This document shows positions 17,259 through 26,900 of a stretch of DNA of 64,000 nucleotides, in pieces. Under the pieces are notes generated by a model. That model was not told where the DNA came from, ran no database searches, and saw only the letters and a list, made by a program, of their open reading frames with translations. Made by a program: the position numbers and the translations under genes. This DNA is from Bacteroidota bacterium (GTDB lineage Bacteria > Bacteroidota > Ignavibacteria > UBA10030 > UBA8401): positions 1-64,000 of the forward strand of contig DATJPT010000002.1 in the NCBI GenBank assembly GCA_035506275.1, given 5' to 3'. Position 1 is the first letter of the stretch. Each line of letters starts with the position of its first letter.

Positions 17259-18629
17259 TTACTTGAAATACCGCTCGGCGAATTTTATGAATGTCGGCCA
17301 GTTGGGGCCGGTGGTGTGCCCGCCGCTGTGCTGTCGGAATGCGACCTCTCCGTCGATGAGCGTGGTCTCCATGGGCGGCATTGCGGCAACTCCGAGGCCT
17401 TTCTTCCCGAGCAGTTCATAGACCGGACCGGCATACACGCCGGCGAGGAACATCCCTTTGTCGTCCACCCAATTCCCTTCGACAGCCGGCGATCCGCAGC
17501 TGATAAAGACGGGACGCGGAGCGCACAAAGCGACCAGCTCATGGGAATCGACCGGCAGATCGTTCGGGGTGAGCGGACCGGCGTATTTCAGAAAATTTCC
17601 CGCCATCCAGTGATACTCGCCGGACGACGCGACATTCTCCACTTCCTCGCCGAAATTGCGCCGGTGGAGTTTCGCCCCGCCTTCGCCGGACGATCCGATG
17701 AAACCGATCGCGAACCGCTGGTCATAGGCCATCGTGACGAGAGCCGCCTTCCCGTACCGCGAGAGCCCTTCGATCCCCACTTTCTTCGCGTCCACCGACT
17801 TATCGGTCTCGAAATAGTCGAGCGCTCTGCTCGCCCCCCACGCCCATGCACGCAGCGCTCCCCAATCATCCAGCTTGCGCGGCTCCCCCTTGTTGACGAG
17901 TCCGATGATGCCGCTTGTCAATCCGGCTCCGTTGTCGGCCTGATAACTTGTTGGAACGATTACCGCGTATCCCCACCCTTTTGCAAGGAGCTGCTGCTGC
18001 CAGGTCGGCCCTGCCGGGGCGGCAGCGCCGGGAGGCGGGGAAGGAAATTTGAACCCCGGCGGGAAGACGAAGCCGAATTCCATGATGACCGGCACCGGCC
18101 CGGCCGCGTGCTCGGGGAGCGTGAGCGTTAACTGAATGTCGACGGTAAGAAGCGGATACGAAGAATTATCGACATGGCCGACGAGTTTCTTTGTGATGAC
18201 AGGGAACGTACCGTTGGAATCGTGCGTCACACTCGCGACTTCCCACCTGACCGCGGGAAGTACTGCCGGCTCCCTGCCGTAAACTTCCCGGTCAAAATCC
18301 TCGACGATCTCGGGACGCCTCTTCTTCCACCACATCTCCGCAGTGGTGACTCTTGCTCCGTCCTTAAGGAGCAATGGATCGGGGAGCGAGGTGTACGTCG
18401 TCGCTTTTGATTCGTCCGAGTTCGCCGCGTTCGGCGCTTTGGGATTTCCCGAAGGACCCGGACGAAGTGAATCGATGTGGAGCAGATCGAGAAGCCGCCG
18501 GTGGTCTTGCTCGGCGGTCAGTCGGACAATAGGAGCATACGCGGACGAATCGATCGGGCGATCCGCCTGCGCGTCGGCACAGAATGCAAATGTAATCTGC
18601 GCCGCCGCTGCGATAATGATGAGGCGCAT
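17259..18629 (-). CDS. CE15 glucuronoyl esterase (secreted)
   Basis: A 456-residue alpha/beta hydrolase. The ATG at 18629 starts a signal peptide (MRLIIIAAAAQITFAF, cleavage near ADAQ); the longer frame begins at a TTG. The nucleophile is Ser290 in GLSRYGKAA, close to the family signature GCSRxGK. A catalytic acid is likely in SSGEGG (about 316), and the histidine in HSGGHTTGP (about 438) completes the triad. Glucuronoyl esterases cleave the ester between glucuronic acid on xylan and lignin. The gene is next to a GH30 enzyme on the same strand, which supports action on glucuronoxylan. It has no T9SS tail, unlike its neighbour, so it may be periplasmic or released by another route. Confidence 0.85.
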   Translation of the reverse strand: MRLIIIAAAAQITFAFCADAQADRPIDSSAYAPIVRLTAEQDHRRLLDLLHIDSLRPGPSGNPKAPNAANSDESKATTYTSLPDPLLLKDGARVTTAEMWWKKRRPEIVEDFDREVYGREPAVLPAVRWEVASVTHDSNGTFPVITKKLVGHVDNSSYPLLTVDIQLTLTLPEHAAGPVPVIMEFGFVFPPGFKFPSPPPGAAAPAGPTWQQQLLAKGWGYAVIVPTSYQADNGAGLTSGIIGLVNKGEPRKLDDWGALRAWAWGASRALDYFETDKSVDAKKVGIEGLSRYGKAALVTMAYDQRFAIGFIGSSGEGGAKLHRRNFGEEVENVASSGEYHWMAGNFLKYAGPLTPNDLPVDSHELVALCAPRPVFISCGSPAVEGNWVDDKGMFLAGVYAGPVYELLGKKGLGVAAMPPMETTLIDGEVAFRQHSGGHTTGPNWPTFIKFAERYFK

Positions 18630-18751
18630 AAGTTTGGTGGGATATGAAATGTTATAGCCAGGCCGGTTCAAAATATTGACTCGTTATGCGAAGAGAATTC
18701 AATGATCGGTTTTTAATTTGACAATTAAGAGACTGATGCTCAATAAGCAAG

Positions 18752-18824
18752 TTCCCTTCGCGGGGATGCGACGTGCTGCGCGCTCCCTTTGGGGAGCACG
18801 TGAACGGAGCGAACGCGACGAAGG
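18752..18824. repeat. Dispersed repeat fragment between CE15 and GH30 genes
   Basis: A short segment with a hairpin (ACGTGCTGC...CTCCC / GGGGAGCACGT around 18771-18802) followed by GAACGGAGCGAACGCGACGAAGG. It belongs to the same CGAAGG-type repeat family as the elements near 2280, 16863 and 62751. The gap is 236 bp and shows no gene. Confidence 0.5.
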
Positions 18825-18865
18825 CGTACACAAATTCGCTTTTGAGGTTGCTTCCCGTCACGTTC

Positions 18866-20398
18866 TCACTTCATCAACACCATCTTTTTCACGTCGTGAA
18901 AGTTCCCGGCGGTCAGTTCGTAGAAATAGAGTCCGCTCGAGAAATTACCGCCATCCCACCGCACAGAATGAGATCCGGGCGACTCCTGCTCGTTCACCAG
19001 TTTCGCCACTTCCCTCCCGAGTTCGTCATATATTTTTACAGTAACGAAACTGTTAGCTGTCAATTGATAGCTGATGATTGTGGCCGGGTTGAACGGGTTC
19101 GGATAATTTTGGCCCAAGCTCGGACTGAGTGGAATCTGGGGATGATCCTTCACGGCGGTGATTGAATTTGCGACAAATGTCGTGACGCTCGACGCCGGAA
19201 TCGAAGCCGAGAAGCTCCCGTTCGGGCAGGCGATGCCGGATCCCTGGCTGCAATTTACCATCTGGGAGGTCGTATACGGCGTGAAGGTCGTATTGACGCC
19301 GGGAGAGCTTTGGAATGAAAAACTCTGCGACACCGCCGACGTGCTCATGTTCACCGCGGCGATGACGATCTGTGTACCATTCGTGTACGCAGTGACATAG
19401 ACCAGACTTCGCGCGGATGTCGTACTGTAGACCCGACGGAATCCGGGGCGAACGTACCGCGAAAACTGCGACATCACGTAGCCGCGCTTCGTCACGTTGC
19501 CGCTTTCGTCGATCGGTCCGTAGTACCGAACGATGTACCACCAGACATACGCATTCATGCCGGCGGTCATGCAGTCGTGAATCTGCTTGCCGGTGGCGAG
19601 AACTGCCGACCATGAGGTGTCGGTGCTCAGATATTCCGTCATCCAGAGTTCCTTCCCTTTGCTCGTCGCAAGGGGATACGGTCCCGGGATTGCGCCGTAG
19701 AGGTGTCCTCCGATGATCGATACCTGCGCAGCCGCCGCGGAATCGTTGAGCGTCGAATCGGAGAAGGCGTGATTGAAGCCCTCCGACTCCGGCATGATGA
19801 TCCTCGTCCCGATCGCGGACCCGTTGTTCCTGAGGAAGTTCATGAACTGCGTCGCGTTCCAGAAGCATGATTCGTACGTCACGTTCGCGTCGGGTTCGTT
19901 CTGCACCGAAACCGCATACAGCGGAACGCCGTTCGTCCCCATGTAATTGATGTACGATTCCAGGTATGCCGCGAACGATGCATACGACGTATCGCTCAGT
20001 TGGCCGCCGACAATATTGTTGTTCGTTTTCATTGCGGCGGGAGGCGACCAGGGGGTCGCAAAGATGTTCGCTCCCATAGAGCTTGCAAGCCGCGCTGTCG
20101 CAACGCTCAGGGGAAAATCGCTCGGCGAGCTTGGAAGGCGGAGCCGCAAAAGAGAAAACCCAAGCTGTCCCTGGCCTGTGCCGAACGCGGTCTGCACTTC
20201 TGCCGTGTCCATATCAGGGCGCCACGGCAGGATGTTCGCCGCGCCGAATCCTCGTATCGTCTGCAGGCTGCTGTCCAAATAGACCGTGGTGCTTTGAGCA
20301 GAGACGCGGGAGAAACATGAAACGCTGCAAAGGATGAGCACAGATGCCATCCTCATCAGCCCAAGCAAATATTCCTGTTGATGCTTTTGATAATTCAT
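18866..20398 (-). CDS. GH30 endo-xylanase (probably GH30_8 glucuronoxylanase) with T9SS sorting domain
   Basis: A 510-residue secreted glycosidase. After a signal peptide (cleavage near RVSAQ, residue 35) comes the GH30 opening TIRGFGAANI. The acid/base is E168 in SVQNEPD and the nucleophile is E255 in LWMTEYL. The segment VWWYIVRYYGPI (285-296) resembles the GH30_8 region whose arginine (here R291) contacts the glucuronic acid side group. A small beta domain follows, and residues from about 430 form a T9SS sorting domain (NYPNPFNPATIISY ... GLYFYELTAG ... KKMVLMK). Predicted to cut xylan next to methylglucuronate branches outside the cell. The neighbouring CE15 esterase targets the same branch. 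Subfamily assignment is from motif resemblance only. Confidence 0.88.
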   Translation of the reverse strand: MNYQKHQQEYLLGLMRMASVLILCSVSCFSRVSAQSTTVYLDSSLQTIRGFGAANILPWRPDMDTAEVQTAFGTGQGQLGFSLLRLRLPSSPSDFPLSVATARLASSMGANIFATPWSPPAAMKTNNNIVGGQLSDTSYASFAAYLESYINYMGTNGVPLYAVSVQNEPDANVTYESCFWNATQFMNFLRNNGSAIGTRIIMPESEGFNHAFSDSTLNDSAAAAQVSIIGGHLYGAIPGPYPLATSKGKELWMTEYLSTDTSWSAVLATGKQIHDCMTAGMNAYVWWYIVRYYGPIDESGNVTKRGYVMSQFSRYVRPGFRRVYSTTSARSLVYVTAYTNGTQIVIAAVNMSTSAVSQSFSFQSSPGVNTTFTPYTTSQMVNCSQGSGIACPNGSFSASIPASSVTTFVANSITAVKDHPQIPLSPSLGQNYPNPFNPATIISYQLTANSFVTVKIYDELGREVAKLVNEQESPGSHSVRWDGGNFSSGLYFYELTAGNFHDVKKMVLMK

Positions 20399-20442
20399 AA
20401 CAGTCTCTTTTTGGCAATGACAAATGTCGAATGAAGCGATGC

Positions 20443-20850
20443 CTATTGCTTTGCACTCTTGAATGATTTGGTAAGAATTTTTTTGAGAACTGATGTATCG
20501 ACGTCTTCAAGGGACTTGATATATAAACATCCCTTGCCGGTTTTGAATTTCCCGAGCGAGGCGAGTTCCCGGCTCAGCGGGGCGAGGCCGCCGTGGAGGT
20601 AGAGCGCAATATTCTGCTTCCTCGGAGAAAAGCCGACGATCACGGTATCTCCTTCCCTTCCGCTCTCATAGACGTAGTGATGGGTGCCGAAACCGATGAT
20701 CGCGCTCCCCCACATCACCGGCTTGAGTTTCGAGATCGATTCCATCATTGCGATGAGCGAGTCGCAATCATCCCGGACCTGCCGGTCGGCGATCTTTTTC
20801 AGAAAAGCATCGACGCCCGCCGCCATCGGCTTCGTTTTATTCTCAGCCAT
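20443..20850 (-). CDS. DUF1801 (YdhG-like) protein
   Basis: A 135-residue soluble protein matching the DUF1801 pattern: a helical start with VDAFLKKIADRQVRDDCD, the central KPVMWGSAIIGFG, the IVGFSPRKQNIALYL strand pair and the C-terminal GKGCLYIKSLEDVD. Full family length. An AGGGAG ribosome binding site precedes the ATG at 20850. The biochemical function of the family is not established; a frataxin-like fold has been described for members. It is likely monocistronic, 44 bp upstream of the GH30 start on the same strand, so read-through into GH30 is possible. Confidence 0.85.
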   Translation of the reverse strand: MAENKTKPMAAGVDAFLKKIADRQVRDDCDSLIAMMESISKLKPVMWGSAIIGFGTHHYVYESGREGDTVIVGFSPRKQNIALYLHGGLAPLSRELASLGKFKTGKGCLYIKSLEDVDTSVLKKILTKSFKSAKQ

Positions 20851-21109
20851 TTGCTCCCTCTCTGAAGTAGTGCTGCTCTTAGTGCGTCTGAACGGATATA
20901 CCTAGTTACCAAAATATTATAACTTTCGCAAGTTGGAATAAATCACGATCTTTGCGGGGGGAACGATTCCGGGAAACGTTAAGACCGGCGGTGTCGCTTC
21001 CATCCGCAGTACTCCTGGAGGAGCGCGCGCCATACGGATGCCAAAATTGCGATGCCTTCGGAAATGCCGCCCGGACCATTCCACGCCAAAACTTTAGGGA
21101 GGGAAAACA

Positions 21110-21811
21110 ATGAAACCTTTCATGATCCTTATCTTGACGGCGGGCTTGTGCAGCTCCTTGCCCGGACAGATCGAGGTCGGAGTCTGGACCGACAAACCGA
21201 TCTACAATTACGGCGACACCGTCGCGGTGACCGTGACCGCATTCAATCCGCAGGCGGACACGATCACCCTGACCTTCGGATCCGCGTGCCAGACATCCTT
21301 CGTGATCGATACCTTTTATTTGTCACGGTACATGGCATGCGCCCAGATCATCACCTCGAGAGTCATTCCGCCGCACAGCGCGGTTAGATGGGATCCGATG
21401 GATTATCCCTGTCCGTGCAGAGTCTCCCCCCTCCCCGTCGGCTCACACGCGGTGATAGGAGAAGTGGTCGAGCACGGGAGGTCCGATACGTTGCTGATAT
21501 TCGTTACGCAGCCGGTCACGCCGGTGAACGGCGGCAGCGTCCCCCCGGGGAATTTCCTTCTGATGCAGAACTATCCGAACCCCTTTAACGGCAGCACAAC
21601 GATCCCGTTCACGGTCGTAAAAGCCGGTACGATAGCGATCACCATATATAACAACCTCGGCCAAAAACTTCGCACGGTGCTCAACGACTACAAGGATGCG
21701 GGGACCTACACCGTTACAGCGAACCTCAACGATTTTCCGTCGGGATTATACTGGTGCCGCCTTGAGTCGGAAGGAAAAAGTCAAACCACAAGGCTGATCC
21801 TGGCGAAATGA
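21110..21811 (+). CDS. Secreted BsuPI-like domain protein with T9SS sorting domain
   Basis: A 233-residue exported protein. A short signal peptide (MKPFMILILTAGL, cleavage near LPGQ) is followed by a single immunoglobulin-like domain (residues 20-130) with YNYGDTVAVTVTAFNPQAD and a cysteine pair region (YPCPCRVSPL). This resembles the BsuPI family, named for an intracellular proteinase inhibitor of Bacillus, though many members are extracellular. Residues from 150 are a T9SS sorting domain (NYPNPFNGSTTIPF ... SGLYWCRLES ... TRLILAK). An AGGGAGG ribosome binding site lies before the ATG. Protease inhibition is a guess; surface location is well supported. Confidence 0.78.
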   Translation: MKPFMILILTAGLCSSLPGQIEVGVWTDKPIYNYGDTVAVTVTAFNPQADTITLTFGSACQTSFVIDTFYLSRYMACAQIITSRVIPPHSAVRWDPMDYPCPCRVSPLPVGSHAVIGEVVEHGRSDTLLIFVTQPVTPVNGGSVPPGNFLLMQNYPNPFNGSTTIPFTVVKAGTIAITIYNNLGQKLRTVLNDYKDAGTYTVTANLNDFPSGLYWCRLESEGKSQTTRLILAK

Positions 21812-21959
21812 GTGACGAGGAGGATCGGCGGGGATAATGCCGGCGGGAAAAGCATCCGTCTCCCGAGAGGTGTCACCTCCGAGCTCTTCACAAAGGGGTG
21901 CGTTACAGGTTGTGATGAAGTGAGGGATGAGGCTCCCTAGACAGGTGGAGAGTCTGGGA

Positions 21960-22493
21960 TCACTTTGGCTTTGTCGTATCTGCAGAACTGCCGAGCTCCG
22001 TTCTCAGGCCATACTCATCATACACTTCCCAGAATTCGACAATTTTTCCTCCGCCGAATCGACAGACAAGAATTTCGTCCGCATTGATTTTTCGTCCGGT
22101 CGCGGGAATGCCGAAAAAGGCCGCAGCATGCGTTCCTTCGAACGGCACATGAGCCGCAACCCGGTCTCCTTCGGCGATCAGATAATCGATCCGGAAGTGA
22201 AATCCTTCAAACGCCATTCTCCATCGATGGATGATCTCCTTTGCTCTTTCGGGGGGAGAAGGAAAGTCCTTGCCGCGGTAGTGGCCGATCGCCTGCGGAG
22301 CGATCAGCTGGTCGCAGACGTCGAGGTTCCCCTGGTTCCACCCCTCTTCAAGGAAGCGGAGCATAATTTTTTTATTCGCATCGGCAGAAGTATCAACCGG
22401 CGCTGTGGAGATTGTTTGCGCCTTTGTGCTGGGTGAATTCAATAACAACAGAAGGAGAAAGAAGACAAGAGGGACAACTTTGCGCGAGATCAT
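21960..22493 (-). CDS. SnoaL-like ester-cyclase-fold protein, exported
   Basis: A 177-residue protein with a strong signal peptide (VVPLVFFLLLLLLNSPSTKAQ) and a SnoaL-type cone fold: NQGNLDVCDQLI, then the IHRWRMAFEGFHFRIDYLIAEGD region and a VPFEGTHAAAFFGIPATGRK segment with the usual G(T/I)...GIPxTG(R/K) pattern. Ribosome binding site GGAG. Members of this family have many roles, from polyketide cyclases to uncharacterised environmental proteins, so no substrate is assigned. The exported form is somewhat unusual for the family. No operon partner is evident. Confidence 0.8.
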   Translation of the reverse strand: MISRKVVPLVFFLLLLLLNSPSTKAQTISTAPVDTSADANKKIMLRFLEEGWNQGNLDVCDQLIAPQAIGHYRGKDFPSPPERAKEIIHRWRMAFEGFHFRIDYLIAEGDRVAAHVPFEGTHAAAFFGIPATGRKINADEILVCRFGGGKIVEFWEVYDEYGLRTELGSSADTTKPK

Positions 22494-22829
22494 AACGGGC
22501 GCTCCATATGTTATGGATCAAAAGTCCATTGAGGTGCAAACTTTTTTGCCGGGCTTGCCAGCATTATACCAATGCGCACAATATCAATGAGTGCGGCTTG
22601 ACCTTCATCATCCATGAACAGAGACGAGGTTCTCTTAGGAGGATCCGGAGAGCGAGCAAGAGATCTTCCCTTCACCCTGCGTCATCCGGATGTCCTCACG
22701 TAGTTAACAATTTGCCGCCATTTTAGCAAGGGGGGAGACGATCGGCGCCAGAAGAGATCCCGGCCTTTGAACACAGCCCAAAATTTCCTACCTTTACTCC
22801 CGATTCCTGTTCACGAAAGATAGCACCTG
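22494..22829. other. Intergenic region without recognised gene
   Basis: A 336-bp gap between the divergent SnoaL-like and DedA genes. It should contain both promoters. No repeat copy, hairpin or RNA gene was recognised. Confidence 0.4.
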
Positions 22830-23414
22830 ATGGAAATTGTCTACCACTGGATAGCGCAGTACGGCTACGCCGCTCTTTTCGGCGGCATGATGCTCGGGAT
22901 CGTTGGTCTCCCCGTTCCGGACGAAACGCTCTTGACATACGCCGGCTATTTAGTATCGAATCACACCCTCCTTCTTCATTACACGCTGCTCGCAGCATAT
23001 CTCGGAAGCATGTCGGGAATTTCCGTCAGCTATGAGCTCGGCCGCTGGTTCGGTTACCCGCTCATTGAAAAGTACGGCCGTTATCTCCTCATCACACACG
23101 ATGAGCTTGAACGGGCAAACGAATGGTACAGGCGCTTCGGGAAATGGTCGCTGCCGGTCGGATACTTTATTCCGGGGGTCCGGCATTTCACGGCCTTCGT
23201 TGCGGGCGTCTCCGGGCTCCGCTACCGCACGTTCGGTCTTTTCGCGTATTCGGGGGCGGTCGTCTGGGCATCGACCTTCGTCCTGCTCGGAAAATACGTC
23301 GGGAGCAACTGGGAAACGGCCGTCACGAATGTCCGCAGCCATATTTTCACCGCTTCGCTCATCGCCTTTCTGCTCGGAGCGTCCCTCCTTCTTCTTCGCT
23401 GGTTTCGGAAATAA
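22830..23414 (+). CDS. DedA-family (SNARE-associated) membrane protein
   Basis: A 194-residue integral membrane protein. Family features are the GLPVPDETLLTYAGYL segment (residues 26-41), the amphipathic re-entrant region before YELGRWFGYPLIEKYG, and the RFGKWSLPVGYFIPGVRHFTAFVAGVSG segment with its conserved arginine and glycine pattern. Several hydrophobic helices lie at the C-terminus. DedA proteins are polyprenyl-phosphate or phospholipid flippase-type transporters needed for envelope integrity. Its length and motifs are complete. It stands alone, with large gaps on either side. Confidence 0.9.
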   Translation: MEIVYHWIAQYGYAALFGGMMLGIVGLPVPDETLLTYAGYLVSNHTLLLHYTLLAAYLGSMSGISVSYELGRWFGYPLIEKYGRYLLITHDELERANEWYRRFGKWSLPVGYFIPGVRHFTAFVAGVSGLRYRTFGLFAYSGAVVWASTFVLLGKYVGSNWETAVTNVRSHIFTASLIAFLLGASLLLLRWFRK

Positions 23415-23913
23415 TAAGCTTTGAAACGGATGAAGTGCAAGTTTGTCCCAGGCCACATTCACATCCCCCTGCCTTGTTTTGAACCGGGGCAATATATATA
23501 TTGGTAACGATTTAGGAGACGCACATCCGAAGGGGCTTAACGGCACGGAACCGGCATCGTTGCGAAGACTGTGCAGCACTGAATCGATTCCCTTTCACAT
23601 TGATCTCGAAGCATTACGTGGCCTTTCTCAATTGCAATTGTTGGCGATCGGTTCAGTTGTGTGCAGATACGCCGTTGTATGAGAGAATTCAGGATCGTTG
23701 TGAGCGGGTAAAATGAGGAAAAAATCTCACGTATTTCATTCTCCCTTCGTTTTACATCCATCCCTTATTCTGCCCCCTCTCAGCAGGGGTTCTGTTATCG
23801 CCGACGATAGTGCCTTTGCACGAACTTCCGTTGTGCCCGGCGTGTGGTGGAAAAGGATTCCTTCCGGCTGCACAATCACAAATTCCATATTGATCTGAAG
23901 GGGAGCTCAGCTC
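23415..23913. other. Intergenic region without recognised gene
   Basis: 499 bp between the DedA gene and the giant repeat protein. Short frames on both strands lack ribosome binding sites and recognisable domains. It probably holds the promoter of the large secreted protein. No repeat copy was seen. Confidence 0.4.
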
Positions 23914-26900
23914 GTGACCCGAGACAAGCACATATCATCCCTTCGGAAAAGTTTTTCGTCATCCCTCCTCATCCCGCTGCTCATTGTTGCACTGAGCGGG
24001 ACAGCGGCTGCGCAAAGCACATTCAGCGGCACGGGCAACTGGAGCAGCGCAGGGAACTGGAGTGCCGGAGTGCCGACCAGCGCAGTCGCCGCGACGATCG
24101 CCTCCGGTGCGAACTGTACGGTCGATGTCGCAGCACAATGCGCATCGTTAACTTTCGCTGCGATCAATGCGAACAGCGTTGTGACGATAAACGGATCGAA
24201 TTCCATTTCTATTACGGGTGCATTGACGATGCCGAGGCCGGCAACTGGCTCCACCGGAACCGTGAACATCGGCACCGGAAGCATTACGTGCGGCTCCATT
24301 GCCCTCTCTGCTACTACAGCTGCCAGGAAGGATGTTATCAATATTAGTACAGGAACCCTTACGGTTTCTGGTAATATTACTTCCGGGGGGGCCGGTTGTC
24401 AGATCGTATTTTCCGGAGCTGGGACCTTGAATGCCGGCGGCACTTTTATGAGCGGAACCGCAGGGACCTTCACGTGCTCTTCGAGCACTGTTAATTTCGA
24501 TGGCGCTGCACAGGCAATCGCTCCCTTTGCATACACGTTTAACAATGTTACGCTTTCCGGAAGCGGGGCGAAGACACTGACGAATGCAACCATCAACGGC
24601 AATCTGGTCTTAAGCAGCGGATCAACCGTAACGGTAACGACCGCAGCTGCTTTGACGGTCGGCGGCAATCTCACTGTAGGAGATGGCACCACCTTTACCG
24701 CGGGAGCCTATGCATTGACTGTGAGCGGAACTACCACGGTCGGCAGCGGAAGCGGATCAACCGCAACGTTAACAACAAATTCCGCAACGGGGACGAAAAC
24801 TTTCACGGGCGCTGTAACAATCAATAGTAATGGCGTTTTATCGGAGTCTGCGGCTGCGCAACTTTCATTCGGCAATGATGTAACGATCACCGGCACGTTA
24901 ACAGAGAGTGGAGCCGCCGTTGTCGGTATCGCCGGGAGTCTCACGAATAACGGAACATACAATGCAAGCACCGGGGTCCATACCTTCAGCGGTGCAACGA
25001 AAACCATCAGCGGCTCATCAACAACTTCCATCCCCAGCGTTACTGTCAGCGGTTCATACACCAACAATGGAACGTTGACGATCAACACCGCGCTTGCAGG
25101 AGCCACCGGGACATTATCGAACACCAGTACATTAAACCTTGGCGGGTCATGTTCGATCGGTTCGACATCCGGCGGCTTGAGTAATTCGGGCACTCTCGCC
25201 GTGAGCGGCTCGGGCAATTTTACGACCTTACTCGCAGGCTTCACCAACACCGGCACAATCAATCTCAACGGGTCGGGTACGATTGCCGGTATGACAAACA
25301 ACGCCGGGGGCATCGTGAACCTTACGACCTCGGGCACGATCACGAGTTTCAACAACGCAACCTCCACAAGCACGCTTAACATCAGCGATCTTGCCGTCCC
25401 TACGTTTACCACGCTCACGGTCAGCGCTGCCGGCAACACGGTCAATTACAGCGGTGCGGGGGCGCAAACAGTGAAGGATGTTGCTTACAGCAATCTTACA
25501 ATATCCGGTTCGGGAACAAAGACATGGACTGAGACGGCAGCCAGGGTCATGGGGGGGAATCTCACGATCGGTGATGGAACGACACTGAGCGTTGCCGGAG
25601 CCTTTGCATTTACCGTGAGCGGAACGACAACCATAGGCACCGGAACAAGCGGCACATTGAGCATCACCAATGCCACAGGCACAAAAACATTTACCGGCGC
25701 CGTAACGATCAATGCCGGCGGAGCAATAACAGAGACAGCGGCTGCCCAACTTTCATTTGGCAACAATGTAACGATCACCGGCACGTTAACGGAGAATGGA
25801 GCCGCCGTTGTTGGTATCGCCGGGAGTCTCGCGAATAACGGAACATACAATGCCAGCACCGGGGTCCATACCTTCAGCGGTGCAACAAAAACCATCGGCG
25901 GCTCATCAACAACTTCCATCCCCAGTGTAACTGTGACCGGTTCATACACCAACAATGGGATATTAACCGTCACAACGGCGCTTGCGGGAGGAGGCACCCT
26001 GGCCAACGGGGCAACAGGCGCCTTGAACATCAATTTCGCGGGGGCGTTGACATTCACAGGGAGCCTGAACCAAACCGCCGGAACGGTTAATTACGAATTT
26101 GCCGGGGCGCAAACAGTCTACGCTGCCACGTATTACAATCTCACACTTTCAGGCAGCGGAGCGAAAACCATCGGGGTTGTTACAGTCAATAATATTCTTG
26201 ATATGGCAGGAACTGCAACAGCATCGGCAGCTCCGACGTACGGCGCGGCGGCGACCTTGCAGTACGACGAGACAGCGACCGCCGGGCCGGAATGGATCAC
26301 ACCGTTTGTCGCAACGGGGGGGGTGATCATCAACAGCGGAACAGTAACACTGGCAGCCGCAAAAGTCATTGGCAACAACACAAGTGTCCCCTTGAACATT
26401 GTCAGCGGAGCTACACTTACTCCCGGAACCAATCTCTTGACGTTTGACGGAGATTTCATCAATGCCGGCACATTAACAAGCGGCTCGGGGGGAGTCACAA
26501 TAGCGGGGACAACATCGGCACAAAGTATCGCTGGATTCACAACGACGGGTACAGTGTCGATGACGAAGACCTCCGGCACGGCAACATTGACGGGCAATGT
26601 GAACGGCGGGGCCTTTACGATGAGCGGTGCAGGCGGAACCCTTGACCTGGGTGCGGGATTCACCCATACTTTTACGGGCGCCTGGACAATGACCAACGGT
26701 TCGCTTCTCGGCAATTCGAGCACGCTGAATATCGCCGGCGCCACGTCCTACACGGCGGGAACCTTCACGCCCGGCACGAGCACGGTCAACTACAACGGAA
26801 CCGGCGCCCAGACGATCATCGCATTCAGCTATAACAATTTAACGATCAGCGGTGCGAGGACGACGAACAACGTTACGCTGGCAAATTCCGGGACCATCGG

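Noticed and set aside
24708-26744. Long minus-strand frames (190-245 residues) rich in Val, Pro and Ala
   Set aside because: They mirror the low-complexity repeats of the giant secreted protein.
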